A DNA stretch of 64,000 bases from Verrucomicrobiaceae bacterium. GTDB lineage: Bacteria > Verrucomicrobiota > Verrucomicrobiia > Verrucomicrobiales > Akkermansiaceae. Positions 17,901 through 28,953 of this stretch are shown piece by piece. Location of the stretch: positions 248,001-312,000 of the forward strand of contig JAIXQH010000051.1 in NCBI GenBank assembly GCA_027484055.1. Direction: 5' to 3'. The notes under the pieces are model-generated. The model did no database searches and had not been told where the DNA came from. It was given only the letters and a program-made list of their open reading frames with translations. Both the position numbers and the translations under genes were made by a program. Position 1 is the stretch's first letter; each line of letters starts with the position of its first letter.

Positions 17901-19018
17901 TGGCGGCTTTAGGAAAGCTTTCGCTTTTGTTCAAAAAATACAAAAGAATCTACACTTCAAGCGATACAGCATTCCTCTTTCAGAATTCGATTGATTACCT
18001 CGAAGGACTTAAAAAGTCTGAAGGATCAATGGTGCATGAAAACGGAAGATTTTATTTTATCAAACAACGGAAGGAAGAAGTGGAGGCCGATCTTGCTTCA
18101 GTACGCAAGATAATTGATTTTCTCAAAGACGAGCGCATCTCAGCCGTGGGGCTTGCTCCTCATATTTTAAAGCTATGGAAAGAAAACGAAAGTCTCAAAA
18201 ATATACCTGAAATCATGTTTCTTCCTGTTGGTGTGGCTTTGTCGGTTTCATTGCCCATTTATACAGATCAGTCAATTTTGTCGAAAACGGCGCGTGTTTT
18301 AGGAGCGCCTGGGAGTTTTTGCACTCAAGCGTTTCTTCGCACTTGCGCTGCCGATAAGATTATCTCAATTGAAGAATGTGAGGAGTCGGTAATTCAACTG
18401 GCGAGTTTAAACTATGAATTCACTTCAGTCTCGCGGAATACCTTTATCAAGGCTCTTGAAATTGATGCTGGTATTATCGGTGATGCTACGAGGGTTCTTC
18501 TCAAAAAGTGTTCTGCAGAGCGCTCGAAAAATGAATCGACAGCGAGAATACTCGGAGAGGCCGCAGCATACGTATGGTATGCGCCGATAAAGATATTCGA
18601 ACAGAAACACTTAATCGTTACTGAGTTTGCTAGGGCTGCTGGGGCGTTTCTTCCAGAGTCGAATATGATGATAAGTTTCGTAGCTGGATTCCTCTCCGAG
18701 AATCCCTCAATGCCCTCTTCGGTATATGGGCTAATCGACATGATCGCGAGTGAGGCGAAAGTAGATTGGCGTAAAAGATTTGAAATCAATATGCTGAAAG
18801 AGCGGTTGGGAGTCTCCGTTGTAAAAGAGATGCGCCGAGTAAAAAACCAATGGTTTCCTATGTGTCCAGATTGGTACAATAATGTCCTATTACAAAAGGC
18901 GATCGCCCCCTTGGAGAGGTTGACTGAGGAACAGGCTTCTTCCCTTTGGGCAGAACGGGTGGAACTTTCTCGCCGTCAGCATAAGCCAAGCACGGGTCGG
19001 AAGGGCAGACGGCGGTAA
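14918..19018 (+). CDS. Large TPR protein with C-terminal PIN-like domain, predicted conflict/defence effector
   Basis: 1366 residues from a GTG. The N-terminus has a hydrophobic, possibly amphipathic segment (AAITTAIVTTALAKALRGTA), a mixed domain to about 200 and a coiled-coil-like stretch to about 285. From about 285 to 880 the chain is a long array of TPR-type helical repeats. Residues about 984-1140 look like a PIN nuclease fold: VVDFSAILTLAALGKLSLLF with D988, and PIYTDQSILSKTARVLGA with D1117. In standard PIN domains an acidic pair sits where TDQ stands here, so catalysis is uncertain. About 225 helical residues follow. The layout resembles predicted TPR-PIN conflict-system proteins (including those with a GreAB-C domain, not recognised here). 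Its AT-rich codon use differs strongly from its neighbours, which points to horizontal acquisition. No partner gene is visible. Confidence 0.6.
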   Translation: MFEKLKPFAKKAKDIGEGLDHLGAASLLLYSIDPHAAITTAIVTTALAKALRGTAALINGLSTEETIRHSYFAEAERLENIRRLIIYEAYLGEISSELLKLPCRPFKLVSSTETFLLFLEEPEEESLRQTYSLDSFDKSERLFASYKARLGPFLIAVFGDSSEVPFLIDRIDKQARLKATFAIESNPQLSQPFVNNTLQGIAGKLNAIGDVILNTKKDSETSSDGSSKLSNLDQLTNCFETLQGEQKGIRSQIDEIHRHIFSKSLIDEAELKITKAITSKIKNLFDSARSELQDGSLSKATSHFNLVLELSEGLEDKEILELRARSISNIGIASYLNGKSAEAQSSFDLAYDTYPENENISALKALSLHLSGETQDAMVFLKSLLAKNPQSEAAVTTLSQILDSNDSPDLAVELLNSYPIKTEGWYDSYGRVLCNKREFESALIILNEGLQQFGDSTVLKIGKAVAITIPLTDGLLLRKAMRSKKEREHLALAENLFNQAAISLRNRDRCSELIEVLLNRSAILITLEKPKDAVQTLREIELLSPTDPRLLNLMVGANWAAGNLKEARECAEKIFQCEQSLESGGRLAAVLLASGFPEESLEIIEKLEAAEDRAKSDPSLQGEKLAALRCSHQRENADKFAAELADRFPEHSIALGNLAEFYEARKDFTKAEHFFTEAAKFAKSKQEKDCFQLTLGEFYYRQQKWKKVIEYLSCDFDIIESCQHLRELSHSHLELGDIETAAKIVRSATRENSPPDLLEIRAWVEHQLFEFEDCRKTLKILSRVSPNVSWSLKIADASNRLGQREVAYGILRDLFDQNPSNVDVAAMVSQACYMMRYNQEAFEIARNAYRIHPADKRLRYLLSRTIILSDGEVQLTREDVQLVQECVADNDVFTPVQIAEESGGSLDFTPLLDLIAEADYSKRQLMNRYHAMSAPLALLLPHITSDVWAAWKAMAYSSVGAIYMANGTKEDQEDQLRHVSSFDNIVVDFSAILTLAALGKLSLLFKKYKRIYTSSDTAFLFQNSIDYLEGLKKSEGSMVHENGRFYFIKQRKEEVEADLASVRKIIDFLKDERISAVGLAPHILKLWKENESLKNIPEIMFLPVGVALSVSLPIYTDQSILSKTARVLGAPGSFCTQAFLRTCAADKIISIEECEESVIQLASLNYEFTSVSRNTFIKALEIDAGIIGDATRVLLKKCSAERSKNESTARILGEAAAYVWYAPIKIFEQKHLIVTEFARAAGAFLPESNMMISFVAGFLSENPSMPSSVYGLIDMIASEAKVDWRKRFEINMLKERLGVSVVKEMRRVKNQWFPMCPDWYNNVLLQKAIAPLERLTEEQASSLWAERVELSRRQHKPSTGRKGRRR

Positions 19019-19022
19019 AAAT

Positions 19023-19053
19023 TACGTGAGACACCAAAAATACGTGAGACACC
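19023..19053. repeat. Tandem REP-like 13-mer
   Basis: TACGTGAGACACC occurs at 19023-19035 and 19041-19053, separated by five A's. The second copy continues CTATGATAAAC. It begins five bases after the TPR-PIN stop codon. A variant occurs at 10866. Such words are known to me from REP-associated tyrosine (Y1) transposase neighbourhoods; no transposase is present here, so this would be a scar. Confidence 0.5.
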
Positions 19054-19163
19054 TATGATAAACAATCGGCTTGCTGTGGTGTCTGGGGCGTGCGTTCTGC
19101 TGAGGCGCGGACCTTGGGAGCTAAGATTTCAGATGAGTTAGGGGGCGTGGGATTTTCCCTGAT

Positions 19164-22100
19164 TCACCATTCACAAAGCCCTTCCAGATAAGCCGCAGAG
19201 CCATCGCGGAGCCAGCCGTCGAGCTGGGCGGGGTCTTTGAGTTGTTGGCCACGGACGCGGGGGACGGCGAGGTAGCGGGTGGTGAGACTGGCTAGGGTGC
19301 TCATGTCCACCCAGAGCTTTTCAAATTGGCAAACGGGGAAAATGTCTTCTTGGCCGTGGCCCCAGCGTTTTTTTACATCCTTGAGGGTGATGTAGGTGGG
19401 CATTTTCGCGGCGAGGAGGCGGATGGCGGCGGCGACTTTTTCCGGGTTTTTCAAATCCGTGCGCTTGAGCTGGAAGGTGGCGAGCAATGAGTCGAGGTGG
19501 ATCCAGCAGGTGTTGGTGTTGTAATAGGAGAGATTGAACTCGTCCTCCTCGCGCGGCATGGCGAGGCCTTCGACTAACTGGAGACGACCATTCACCCGGG
19601 CAAGGCCACCGCCGCGGTCTTCGAGGCGGCGGGTGATGACTTCGAAGGAGAGGCCGGCTTGGCTCTCGATGTGGTGGCCGAGGAGGGCGGGGTCCACGTT
19701 CATGCCCACGGTGTCGATGTTGTGGAGCACGAGGTGCTGGAGTTGGGGGCGCTCGTCGAGTAGTTGGGCGAGCACGCCGTTCCGCAGGAGATTGGGGATT
19801 TCATACCAATGGCCGACGGGGTGGAGGCATTGGAGGGTGAGGTTGTCGGTGTAGTCGCTGGCCTCGCCGACGGATTGCGCCCAGTGGATGAGGGCGCTGC
19901 GGACGGACTCGCGGACTTTCTGCTGCTGGATGTCGAGCACCTGCTGCGGCATTTCCTCCCAAGCGAAGCGCAGGTCTCGGACGGTGGGAACCGTACGAAG
20001 GCCGATGGATTTACCGGGTGAAAGGAAAAGCGGACCTTCGTAGCCGTAATTTCCGTAGGTTTCCAAGAAGCTCTGAGTCGGGCCGTGAGAAAAATAACTG
20101 GTGGTGAAAATGTGAGGCAGCGGGGTGCCGGCGAGTTGGCTGATTTTCCGGCTTTTTGCCAAGTGGGTCTCCACGAATGAACGGTGGCGTCCGCCGAGTT
20201 TGCAAAACGGATTGAGCGCCTTGACGACGCCTGCACCCTGCGTCCAGCGGGAGCCAGCACCGGCGGCGAGCGTCACCACGGCGACTTCTCCGCGCTGGAG
20301 AGCTGCCATGCCGATTTCGCGGAGTCGATCTGGCAGGGAATCCGGGGCGGTGGCGTCGGTGATGTCGCCCTCGCGGATGTCTTCGATGACGGCATTCGCC
20401 GGGAGGCGGTTTTGCGCGAGGCCAATGCGCCCGCTTTGGAGGTCACTGCGGATTTGCTCGTGAGTGACACGGTCGAAGCCGTAGCGGTCGAGAAACTCAT
20501 GGAGAATTTCCCGGTTGCTCGCCTTCGCTTGGCCACGGGGAAACATCGAGTCGAAGAGCGACTGGACCATGCCATTGAGCTCCGGGTGGTTCCGGCAGGA
20601 GGCGGCGAAATGGTCGAGCTCGGCTTGGCGAAGGGCGCTGAGTTCTTGGCGTTTCTTGCTGAGCAGGATCGGCACGATGATCGAGTAATATCCAGCAGGC
20701 ATCAGCGCGTCTGGACCACGGAGCAGGTCGGCCCATGTGCCGCGCTCGTTGATGGCGAAGTCGTAAACGATGGGATCCATCGCGAAGGGCAGGGCCGAGC
20801 CGAGTGCTTGTTTCGCCTCGGTCATGATTGCTTGCAGGCGAGCTTGCCCGTCGGCTTTGCGATGCGGTGCGAAAATGAAGCCCATGCCGCCGCCCGCCAT
20901 GCCGCCGAGCATCCAGAATCCCCAGAAATCGGTGCCGAACTCGGCGCTGATTTTTTCAAGGATCGTCTCGGTGTAGAGATTGCTGGCCCAGGGGATGATT
21001 TGCTGGATCGGCTGGCGGAAATTGTGGGTCGTCGCTTCACCGATGGCTTGGATGTCGCCACGGTGGAGGGCGGCGAGGATTTTTTCCAGCACCGCGTGGG
21101 TCTGCTGGCGGGCGATCCATTCTGGGCCGCTGCGGAGGAGGTATTTCTCGGTGACCATCTCCAAAATGGGCCCCACATTCTGGGCCATGCCGCCGTGGAC
21201 GAGCACGAGAGAGTCTTGGAGTTTTTGTCGCGAATCCGCAGGCACATCGTCGCGGTCGAGCACGCGGTGAGTCGGCATCAGGCGGCCACGGGAAATGCCG
21301 AATTCGGCATCGCCTTCTTGGGCGACGGTGCCGCAGATGAGTTTCATGCCCGGCCAGACGCCGCCGGAATCCTGCCAGCCACCACCGGAGCCGCCGATCC
21401 ATTCACCGAGCAGGGCGCGTGCGAGCACGATACGGCGTTCGTTTTCCTCAAGCGGGCCGACGAGTGAGCGCGCTTGGCTGGTGGCCCTCATGCAAACGCT
21501 GACGAGGGCGGCGAGGAGGTTGGTGGAAACGGCGAGGCGCGAGCCTTTGGGGATGTTGTTGACGTTAGAAACCAGCTCGAAGCCACGGCCCGGGCCGAAA
21601 ACTCGGGCCAGCAAATCGCTCAATTCTTGGCCTGAGCCCTCGATGCCCGGTGGCACGATGCCGCTGGCGATCACCGCCGCCTTGAGCAGGCCGAGGTGGT
21701 CTTTGGCGAAATCGAAGACCTCGTTGAGATTGGAAATTTCCACCGTGCAGCCGAGGTCCACACTGGTCAGGCGAAGCACGGGGGACTCGATGACGCGGAG
21801 GCTGGCTTCCACTGGCGGCGTCGGTGTGGCGTCGTGGCCGTGAACGGCGAGGTCGATGGAAATGTTCAGCACTTTCGCCCCCTCGGGGTAGTCCATGCCG
21901 AGGAAGAAAATGTCACTCCACCCGCAATGCGTGAGGTCCATGCGGACGGGCGTGCGCTCGCGCAGGATCGGATAAACCCCGGTGCTGGGGTCAATTTCCA
22001 ACAGCTCGGGCCGCACTCGCAGCGGTTGGTCGGCGGGGTGGCCCATGCGGAACATCCATTGATTTCCCTTCACACTGCGGACACTGCGGCGGACTTGGTC

Positions 22101-22499
22101 GGCGAGAGTTTGGAAGGCGAGGCGTTGGTAAGTGGAGGAAAGTGCGCTGGACAGGCCGTCGCTCGGGCCGTTTTCGCGTTGTTCTTTGAGAAAAAGGTCA
22201 ATGGCTTCCTCGAAGCGGCGCTGGAGCAGATTTTCATAGCCCCTGAACGGGATCGCACCGGGTGTGTCACTGCTGACCTGCGCCGCGAGCAGCTTGGGGA
22301 TTTGAAATCGGTGCAAGGAATAGAGAAACAGCAGCGCGCGGACTCGGTGGTAAAGGTTCTCACTCTGGCGGCGGAAGGTATCCAGTGCCTCGGCCTCCAC
22401 CAGGAGTTCCGCGAGTGAGAATCCGGCGCATTCGGCATCCAGCGAGCGGTCGCGGACGTTGTCGTCCGCGGAAGTGATGAGCGTGAGCAGGCGGGCCAT
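19164..22499 (-). CDS. Fused GHMP-kinase-like and UDP-sugar pyrophosphorylase-like protein (fucokinase-related)
   Basis: 1111 residues. The N-terminal two thirds resemble the L-fucokinase/FKP kinase (VDLGCTVEISNLNEV, then EWIGGSGGGWQDSGGVWPGM, and the motif-3-like GGMAGGGMGFIFAPH). The C-terminal third starts EVAVVTLAAGAGSRWTQGAG, a UDPGP-type nucleotide-binding loop, and continues to a UDP-sugar pyrophosphorylase-like fold. In Bacteroides FKP the nucleotidyltransferase is N-terminal, so the order is reversed. The phosphate loop, normally PxGSGLGTSS in this family, reads IPKGSRLAVSTNLLAALV, losing two glycines; kinase activity is therefore doubtful. Eight bases separate it from the upstream nucleotidyltransferase gene, so they form an operon. 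The substrate is not known. Confidence 0.65.
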   Translation of the reverse strand: MARLLTLITSADDNVRDRSLDAECAGFSLAELLVEAEALDTFRRQSENLYHRVRALLFLYSLHRFQIPKLLAAQVSSDTPGAIPFRGYENLLQRRFEEAIDLFLKEQRENGPSDGLSSALSSTYQRLAFQTLADQVRRSVRSVKGNQWMFRMGHPADQPLRVRPELLEIDPSTGVYPILRERTPVRMDLTHCGWSDIFFLGMDYPEGAKVLNISIDLAVHGHDATPTPPVEASLRVIESPVLRLTSVDLGCTVEISNLNEVFDFAKDHLGLLKAAVIASGIVPPGIEGSGQELSDLLARVFGPGRGFELVSNVNNIPKGSRLAVSTNLLAALVSVCMRATSQARSLVGPLEENERRIVLARALLGEWIGGSGGGWQDSGGVWPGMKLICGTVAQEGDAEFGISRGRLMPTHRVLDRDDVPADSRQKLQDSLVLVHGGMAQNVGPILEMVTEKYLLRSGPEWIARQQTHAVLEKILAALHRGDIQAIGEATTHNFRQPIQQIIPWASNLYTETILEKISAEFGTDFWGFWMLGGMAGGGMGFIFAPHRKADGQARLQAIMTEAKQALGSALPFAMDPIVYDFAINERGTWADLLRGPDALMPAGYYSIIVPILLSKKRQELSALRQAELDHFAASCRNHPELNGMVQSLFDSMFPRGQAKASNREILHEFLDRYGFDRVTHEQIRSDLQSGRIGLAQNRLPANAVIEDIREGDITDATAPDSLPDRLREIGMAALQRGEVAVVTLAAGAGSRWTQGAGVVKALNPFCKLGGRHRSFVETHLAKSRKISQLAGTPLPHIFTTSYFSHGPTQSFLETYGNYGYEGPLFLSPGKSIGLRTVPTVRDLRFAWEEMPQQVLDIQQQKVRESVRSALIHWAQSVGEASDYTDNLTLQCLHPVGHWYEIPNLLRNGVLAQLLDERPQLQHLVLHNIDTVGMNVDPALLGHHIESQAGLSFEVITRRLEDRGGGLARVNGRLQLVEGLAMPREEDEFNLSYYNTNTCWIHLDSLLATFQLKRTDLKNPEKVAAAIRLLAAKMPTYITLKDVKKRWGHGQEDIFPVCQFEKLWVDMSTLASLTTRYLAVPRVRGQQLKDPAQLDGWLRDGSAAYLEGLCEW

Positions 22500-22507
22500 G
22501 GGGGAAA

Positions 22508-23344
22508 TTAGGCGTGGGATTGGGCCAGCACTTCGACGATGTGGGTGAGCACTTCGTCCCGATCTTTTCCCGCAAGGCCGAGTGCCAACTGGGCGGAAAG
22601 CAGGCCATAACGCATCCCGATGTCATGGCGGCGGCCCTCCAGCTCATGGGCGATGTACTGCTCGCGGCGGGCGATGTCGCATAGTGCCAGCGAGAGATCC
22701 GCGCGATTTCCCGCAGCGAGTTGGGCACCCAGGGTCTTCATGACCTCCGGCGTCAGCACGTGGATGCCGAAGTAGCAGAGGTAATTTCCCGCCCGCAGTC
22801 CGGGGATGACGAGCTTTTGCTCAGCTTCGGTGGGGGTGGGTTTTTCGATGACCGTCTCGACTTGGTAGAGTAAGTCGCTGCCAGCAATCCGGCGTCCACC
22901 GATGGTTCCGTAGAGCGGTAGCTTGCTCTCATGCGTCGCCTGCACGGCGGAGACGGAGCAATTTTCGCGGGCGGCAGTTTCTAAGAGCTGGGCGGTGCAG
23001 GATTTCTCCACGCGGCTCAGATAGAGATGGTCGCAGACCATCAGGAGAAAGGGATCATCCCCCGTGAAGTCCGCCGCGCAGTGCACCGCGTGGCCGTAGC
23101 CGAGAGCTTCCGTCTGCTCGATGAAGGTCACTTGGCGGGCATGGATGCCTGCTGCCTCGGCGAAAGCGGCTTCATCCCCAGGGCAAATCACCACGGCGAT
23201 CTCGTCGATCCCCGCCTGCGTCACCTCGTCCAGCAAGATGGCCAATGCCGATTTCGAAATCCCATCTGGCGCGACGAGCGACTGGAGTGGAAGCGTATGC
23301 TGGTTTTTCCCAGCAGCGGTGATGATGGCTTTGTGAACTTTCAC
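22508..23344 (-). CDS. GalU-like sugar nucleotidyltransferase with altered signature
   Basis: 278 residues from GTG 23344. KAIITAAGKNQHTLPLQSLV occupies the position of the GxGTRxxPxT loop, and ISKSALAILLDEVTQAGIDE, then LGYGHAVHCA, FLLMVCDHLY, ETVIEKPTP and GNYLCYFGIHVLTPEV follow as in UTP-glucose-1-phosphate uridylyltransferases. The loop lacks the usual G-x-G-T-R, but Lys and Asp (VCDH) are kept. It is shorter than GalU (about 300). It forms an operon with the fused kinase/UDPGP protein downstream. The sugar substrate cannot be read from the sequence. Confidence 0.65.
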   Translation of the reverse strand: MKVHKAIITAAGKNQHTLPLQSLVAPDGISKSALAILLDEVTQAGIDEIAVVICPGDEAAFAEAAGIHARQVTFIEQTEALGYGHAVHCAADFTGDDPFLLMVCDHLYLSRVEKSCTAQLLETAARENCSVSAVQATHESKLPLYGTIGGRRIAGSDLLYQVETVIEKPTPTEAEQKLVIPGLRAGNYLCYFGIHVLTPEVMKTLGAQLAAGNRADLSLALCDIARREQYIAHELEGRRHDIGMRYGLLSAQLALGLAGKDRDEVLTHIVEVLAQSHA

Positions 23345-23392
23345 AAAACTATGCTAAAATGAATTTTCGCGGCCCTGCAATCTTTACCTTGA

Positions 23393-23830
23393 TTAGGAAA
23401 TCGCCCTGAGGCCGGCAGTGGACTTGCCCGCCGACGTGGGCCGCCGCTTTTTCGGTAAAAATGGCTCCTCCAACGACGCCTGAAAATCAAATGCCTCCGA
23501 AAAATCCTCTTTTTTATCCGAGTCTTGCTTGCCGAATACCTGCTCCTCGATGAGCAAAAAGACCATATCCCCCACGTCCTGACATTTGCGGATGCTCCAC
23601 TCCGTCATCAAGGTCGCCGCCATCGGGCCGAACTGCTCCAAGGCATAGTCCCGGTAGCCCGCAAGTAGTTCTGGGCCAGTCACATGCCTTTGTTCCCCGC
23701 CGTTTGACTCGGCGATGCGCTTCAAGGTGAAGTCCAAGGCATCCTTGAGAAAAAAATACGCATGTGGGTCAAAACGATTGTCGCGTTTCAGGATTGAAAT
23801 GACAGATTGCTCGAATTGCATCGCTTGCAT
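23393..23830 (-). CDS. Minf_1886 family protein
   Basis: 145 residues from ATG 23830 (the frame also opens from TTG 23866; ATG 23821 is another option). The pattern FEQSVISILKRDNRFDPHAY, then FLKDALDFTLKR, VTGPELLAGYRDYALEQFGP and EWSIRKCQDVGDMVFLLIEE matches the Minf_1886 family, small proteins of Verrucomicrobia, Planctomycetes and relatives whose role is unknown. The C-terminus is basic (PKKRRPTSAGKS). It lies upstream of the nucleotidyltransferase pair on the same strand. It is a useful marker for the phylum. Confidence 0.75.
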   Translation of the reverse strand: MQAMQFEQSVISILKRDNRFDPHAYFFLKDALDFTLKRIAESNGGEQRHVTGPELLAGYRDYALEQFGPMAATLMTEWSIRKCQDVGDMVFLLIEEQVFGKQDSDKKEDFSEAFDFQASLEEPFLPKKRRPTSAGKSTAGLRAIS

Positions 23831-23943
23831 GGTCGAGAGAATGCCCGCATCGCTTGCGACTGTCAAAGCGGATGATTCACCGAGTTTGAGCTACAAGGCC
23901 CTCGCTGCAAAACAGCCAGCATGTGGGGCGTCTTGAAAATTTC

Positions 23944-26613
<2,670 letters not shown>

Positions 26614-26761
26614 CTGCGGGGATTCTAAGCAGGATCTATGCACGGCGGCTAGCTTGGAAGGTGAGTGGGGGAAAATCGTGAGTGGCCCGGTGAATTGAGT
26701 CGGTGTTTTCCCTTTTCAATGCGGGTGCATTTCCGCTTTGATCTCGCAGCCCCATTCATCC

Positions 26762-27499
26762 ATGCCAAACCGACCTAAAGATCCACGTCCTTTCAAACGC
26801 GCCATCCTCAAACTCAGTGGAGAAGCCCTCCGTGGGCCGGGTTCGCGGGATAACATTTCGCCAGAAATTGTGGATCGGATCGCTTTGGAAATCCGTGAGG
26901 CCGTGTCCGAAGGCCTTCAACTCGGCATCGTCGTGGGCGGTGGAAATTTCTGGCGCGGCGCCAGTGCCTCCGCCCGTGGCATGGACCGCGCCACCGCCGA
27001 CTACGTGGGCATGCTCGCCACGGTCATGAACGCGCTCGCGCTGGAAGGCGCACTTGAGCACCACGGTGTCACCTGCGTGGTGCAGTCCGCCATCGAAATG
27101 AAAAACGTCGCGGAAACGTTCATCCGGCGTAAGGCGGAGAAACAACTCGACGAGGGGAAAGTCGTTATCTTCGCCGCTGGCACCGGGAATCCCTTTTTCT
27201 CCACCGACACCACCGCCGCACTGCGGGCCAGTGAAATGGGCGCGGATGTCATTTTGAAAGCCACCCAAGTGGACGGCGTTTACGATTCAGATCCTCGCCA
27301 CAATCCCGACGCGGTTCGCTACGAGACCGTCACTTTCCAAGAGTGCCTCACCAAGCGCTTGAACGTGATGGACGCCACCGCCTTCAGCCTCTGCATGGAC
27401 AACCATGTGCCGATCATTATCTTCGACCTCGCCCCTCACGGGAATCTCTCCCACGCACTCCGTGGCCAGCCCATCGGCACCCTTGTCCACGGCGAATAA
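26762..27499 (+). CDS. pyrH: UMP kinase
   Basis: 245 residues from ATG 26762 (a TTG eight codons upstream is in frame but less likely). [13 protein letters not shown] is the phosphate-binding start; [53 protein letters not shown] and [15 protein letters not shown] follow, all typical of bacterial PyrH of the amino-acid kinase fold. It phosphorylates UMP to UDP, the first committed step to UTP and CTP, and is a hexamer under UTP/GTP control. frr follows after 21 bases, the classic pyrH-frr pair. Confidence 0.97.
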   Translation: MPNRPKDPRPFKRAILKLSGEALRGPGSRDNISPEIVDRIALEIREAVSEGLQLGIVVGGGNFWRGASASARGMDRATADYVGMLATVMNALALEGALEHHGVTCVVQSAIEMKNVAETFIRRKAEKQLDEGKVVIFAAGTGNPFFSTDTTAALRASEMGADVILKATQVDGVYDSDPRHNPDAVRYETVTFQECLTKRLNVMDATAFSLCMDNHVPIIIFDLAPHGNLSHALRGQPIGTLVHGE

Positions 27500-27520
27500 T
27501 CTCAAATCTCATTTTTCACC

Positions 27521-28087
27521 ATGGACCCAGAAGAAGCCATCCTCGACGTAGAAGAAGCCATGACCAAGTGCGTGGACTATCTCATTCACGAATTTGCCGG
27601 CGTGCGCACCGGTAAGGCCAGCCCGGCGCTGATTGAAAATCTCGACGTCCACGTCCACGCCTATGGCGCGATTTCCAAGCTCAAGAGCATCGCCGTCATC
27701 AGCTCCCCAGAACCGCGGATGCTCATGGTGCAGCCCTTCGACCCGGCCACCACCCGCGACATCGAGCGTGCGATCCGCGAGTGCAAGCTCGGCTTGAATC
27801 CCGCAGCAGCGGACCGCTCGATTCGCGTGCCGATTCCCGAACTCTCGGAAGAACGCCGCCGCGACATGGTGAAAATGATCAAACAACTCGCCGAGGAAGC
27901 GAAAGTCCGCCTCCGCGCCGCACGGAAAGACGGCATCGACGCGGCCAAGAAAATGAAGGCGGACAATTTACTCACCGAAGACGGTCAGAAAAGCTTCGAG
28001 AAAGAGGTGCAAGACCTCACCAATCAATTCACCAAGAAGATTGATGAGCACGCCGTGGCGAAAGAGGCGGATCTGATGAAGGTGTAA
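27521..28087 (+). CDS. frr: Ribosome recycling factor
   Basis: 188 residues, normal length. FAGVRTGKASPALIENLDVH, then YGAISKLKSIAVISSPEPRM, IRVPIPELSEERRRDMVKM and VRLRAARKDGIDAAKKMK are the RRF landmarks. It splits post-termination ribosomes together with EF-G. It is co-transcribed with pyrH and followed by a large inverted repeat that may act in transcript ending. Confidence 0.97.
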   Translation: MDPEEAILDVEEAMTKCVDYLIHEFAGVRTGKASPALIENLDVHVHAYGAISKLKSIAVISSPEPRMLMVQPFDPATTRDIERAIRECKLGLNPAAADRSIRVPIPELSEERRRDMVKMIKQLAEEAKVRLRAARKDGIDAAKKMKADNLLTEDGQKSFEKEVQDLTNQFTKKIDEHAVAKEADLMKV

Positions 28088-28116
28088 CGGGTAAATCACT
28101 CAGAGGCTTTCTGAAA

Positions 28117-28228
28117 CAAGGAGTGGCGATCTCCGAATCGCCATGCCCATGAAGGGCCAATGATTTGAGGAAACCGCCATTCATGGGTCATTCATGGACT
28201 TCGGCGGATCGGAGTCCACCGCTCCTTG
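28117..28228. repeat. Large imperfect inverted repeat after frr
   Basis: The 26-base arm at 28117-28142 (CAAGGAGTGGCGATCTCCGA...) matches the reverse complement of 28203-28228 at about 20 of 26 positions; several mismatches would be G-U pairs in RNA. The inner part also has CCATGCCCATGA and TCATGGGTCATTCATGG words that can pair. It could end pyrH-frr and kdpE transcripts from both sides, or be a copy of a genomic REP/MITE family. Confidence 0.6.
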
Positions 28229-28293
28229 GGGCTACGCGCATCTATTCGTCCTGTATCAGCAGCCTCTGAATCGCGTCTCGGCCCATTTCGTTT

Positions 28294-28953
28294 CTACGAA
28301 ACCAGAAGCCGGTATCCGATTCCGGGTTCGTTGCTGATGACTAGCTTATCCCCGATTTTTTTCCGCAGGTGGTTGGCATACACTCTGAGGTAGTGAGTCT
28401 GTCCATCCCCTTGTGGACCCCAGACTTCGCGTAACAAATGCCGCTGGGTCACAATTTTCCCGGCGTGGCGAGCGAGTGCTAGCAGAAATGCATACTCCAC
28501 GGGTGTCATTTTTAATGGCTCGCCTGCGAGGAATACCTCATGTCGGTCCAAATGCATTTTCAGCGGGCCGACGATGATTTCGGGCGATTCGCCGCCGGGG
28601 TGGCGGCGTTGGATGACGGCAAGGCGCGCGATCAGTTCCGCTGTGCTGAACGGCTTGGTAACGTAATCGTCTGCGCCATTTTCGAGCGCGGAAACCTTCA
28701 CATCCTCCTGATCCCGCACCGATAAAATAAGCACGGGAACCGCGCTCCACTCCCGGAGATTTTTCAACACATCTAGGCCATCCATGTCGGGAAGGCCAAG
28801 GTCCAAGAGCACGACATCCGGTCGATGGAAGGCCGCTTCTTGCAAACCCAGCCGACCCGTTTCCGCTTCCCGGACGACGTAATCCCGCGACTCCAAAGCC
28901 AGACGCAGCAAACGTCGGATCTGGATTTCATCGTCAATGATAAGCGCGGTCAT
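28294..28953 (-). CDS. kdpE: Response regulator KdpE
   Basis: 219 residues from ATG 28953. The receiver domain begins MTALIIDDEIQIRRLLRLAL with the phospho-Asp in VVLLDLGLPDMDG, and the OmpR/PhoB winged helix is visible (LKMTPVEYAFLLALARHAGK, then HYLRVYANHLRKKIGDK). It activates kdp transcription under potassium limitation or osmotic upshift. The ATG overlaps the kdpD stop (ATGA, 28950-28953). It is the last gene of the kdp operon. Confidence 0.93.
   Translation of the reverse strand: MTALIIDDEIQIRRLLRLALESRDYVVREAETGRLGLQEAAFHRPDVVLLDLGLPDMDGLDVLKNLREWSAVPVLILSVRDQEDVKVSALENGADDYVTKPFSTAELIARLAVIQRRHPGGESPEIIVGPLKMHLDRHEVFLAGEPLKMTPVEYAFLLALARHAGKIVTQRHLLREVWGPQGDGQTHYLRVYANHLRKKIGDKLVISNEPGIGYRLLVS

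Noticed and set aside
19023-19053. CRISPR array
   Set aside because: Only two 13-base words with a five-base gap; no spacers of regular length and no cas genes.
20184-21467. 427-codon plus-strand frame opposite the kinase/UDPGP gene
   Set aside because: Antisense shadow of a 1111-residue protein with recognisable motifs.
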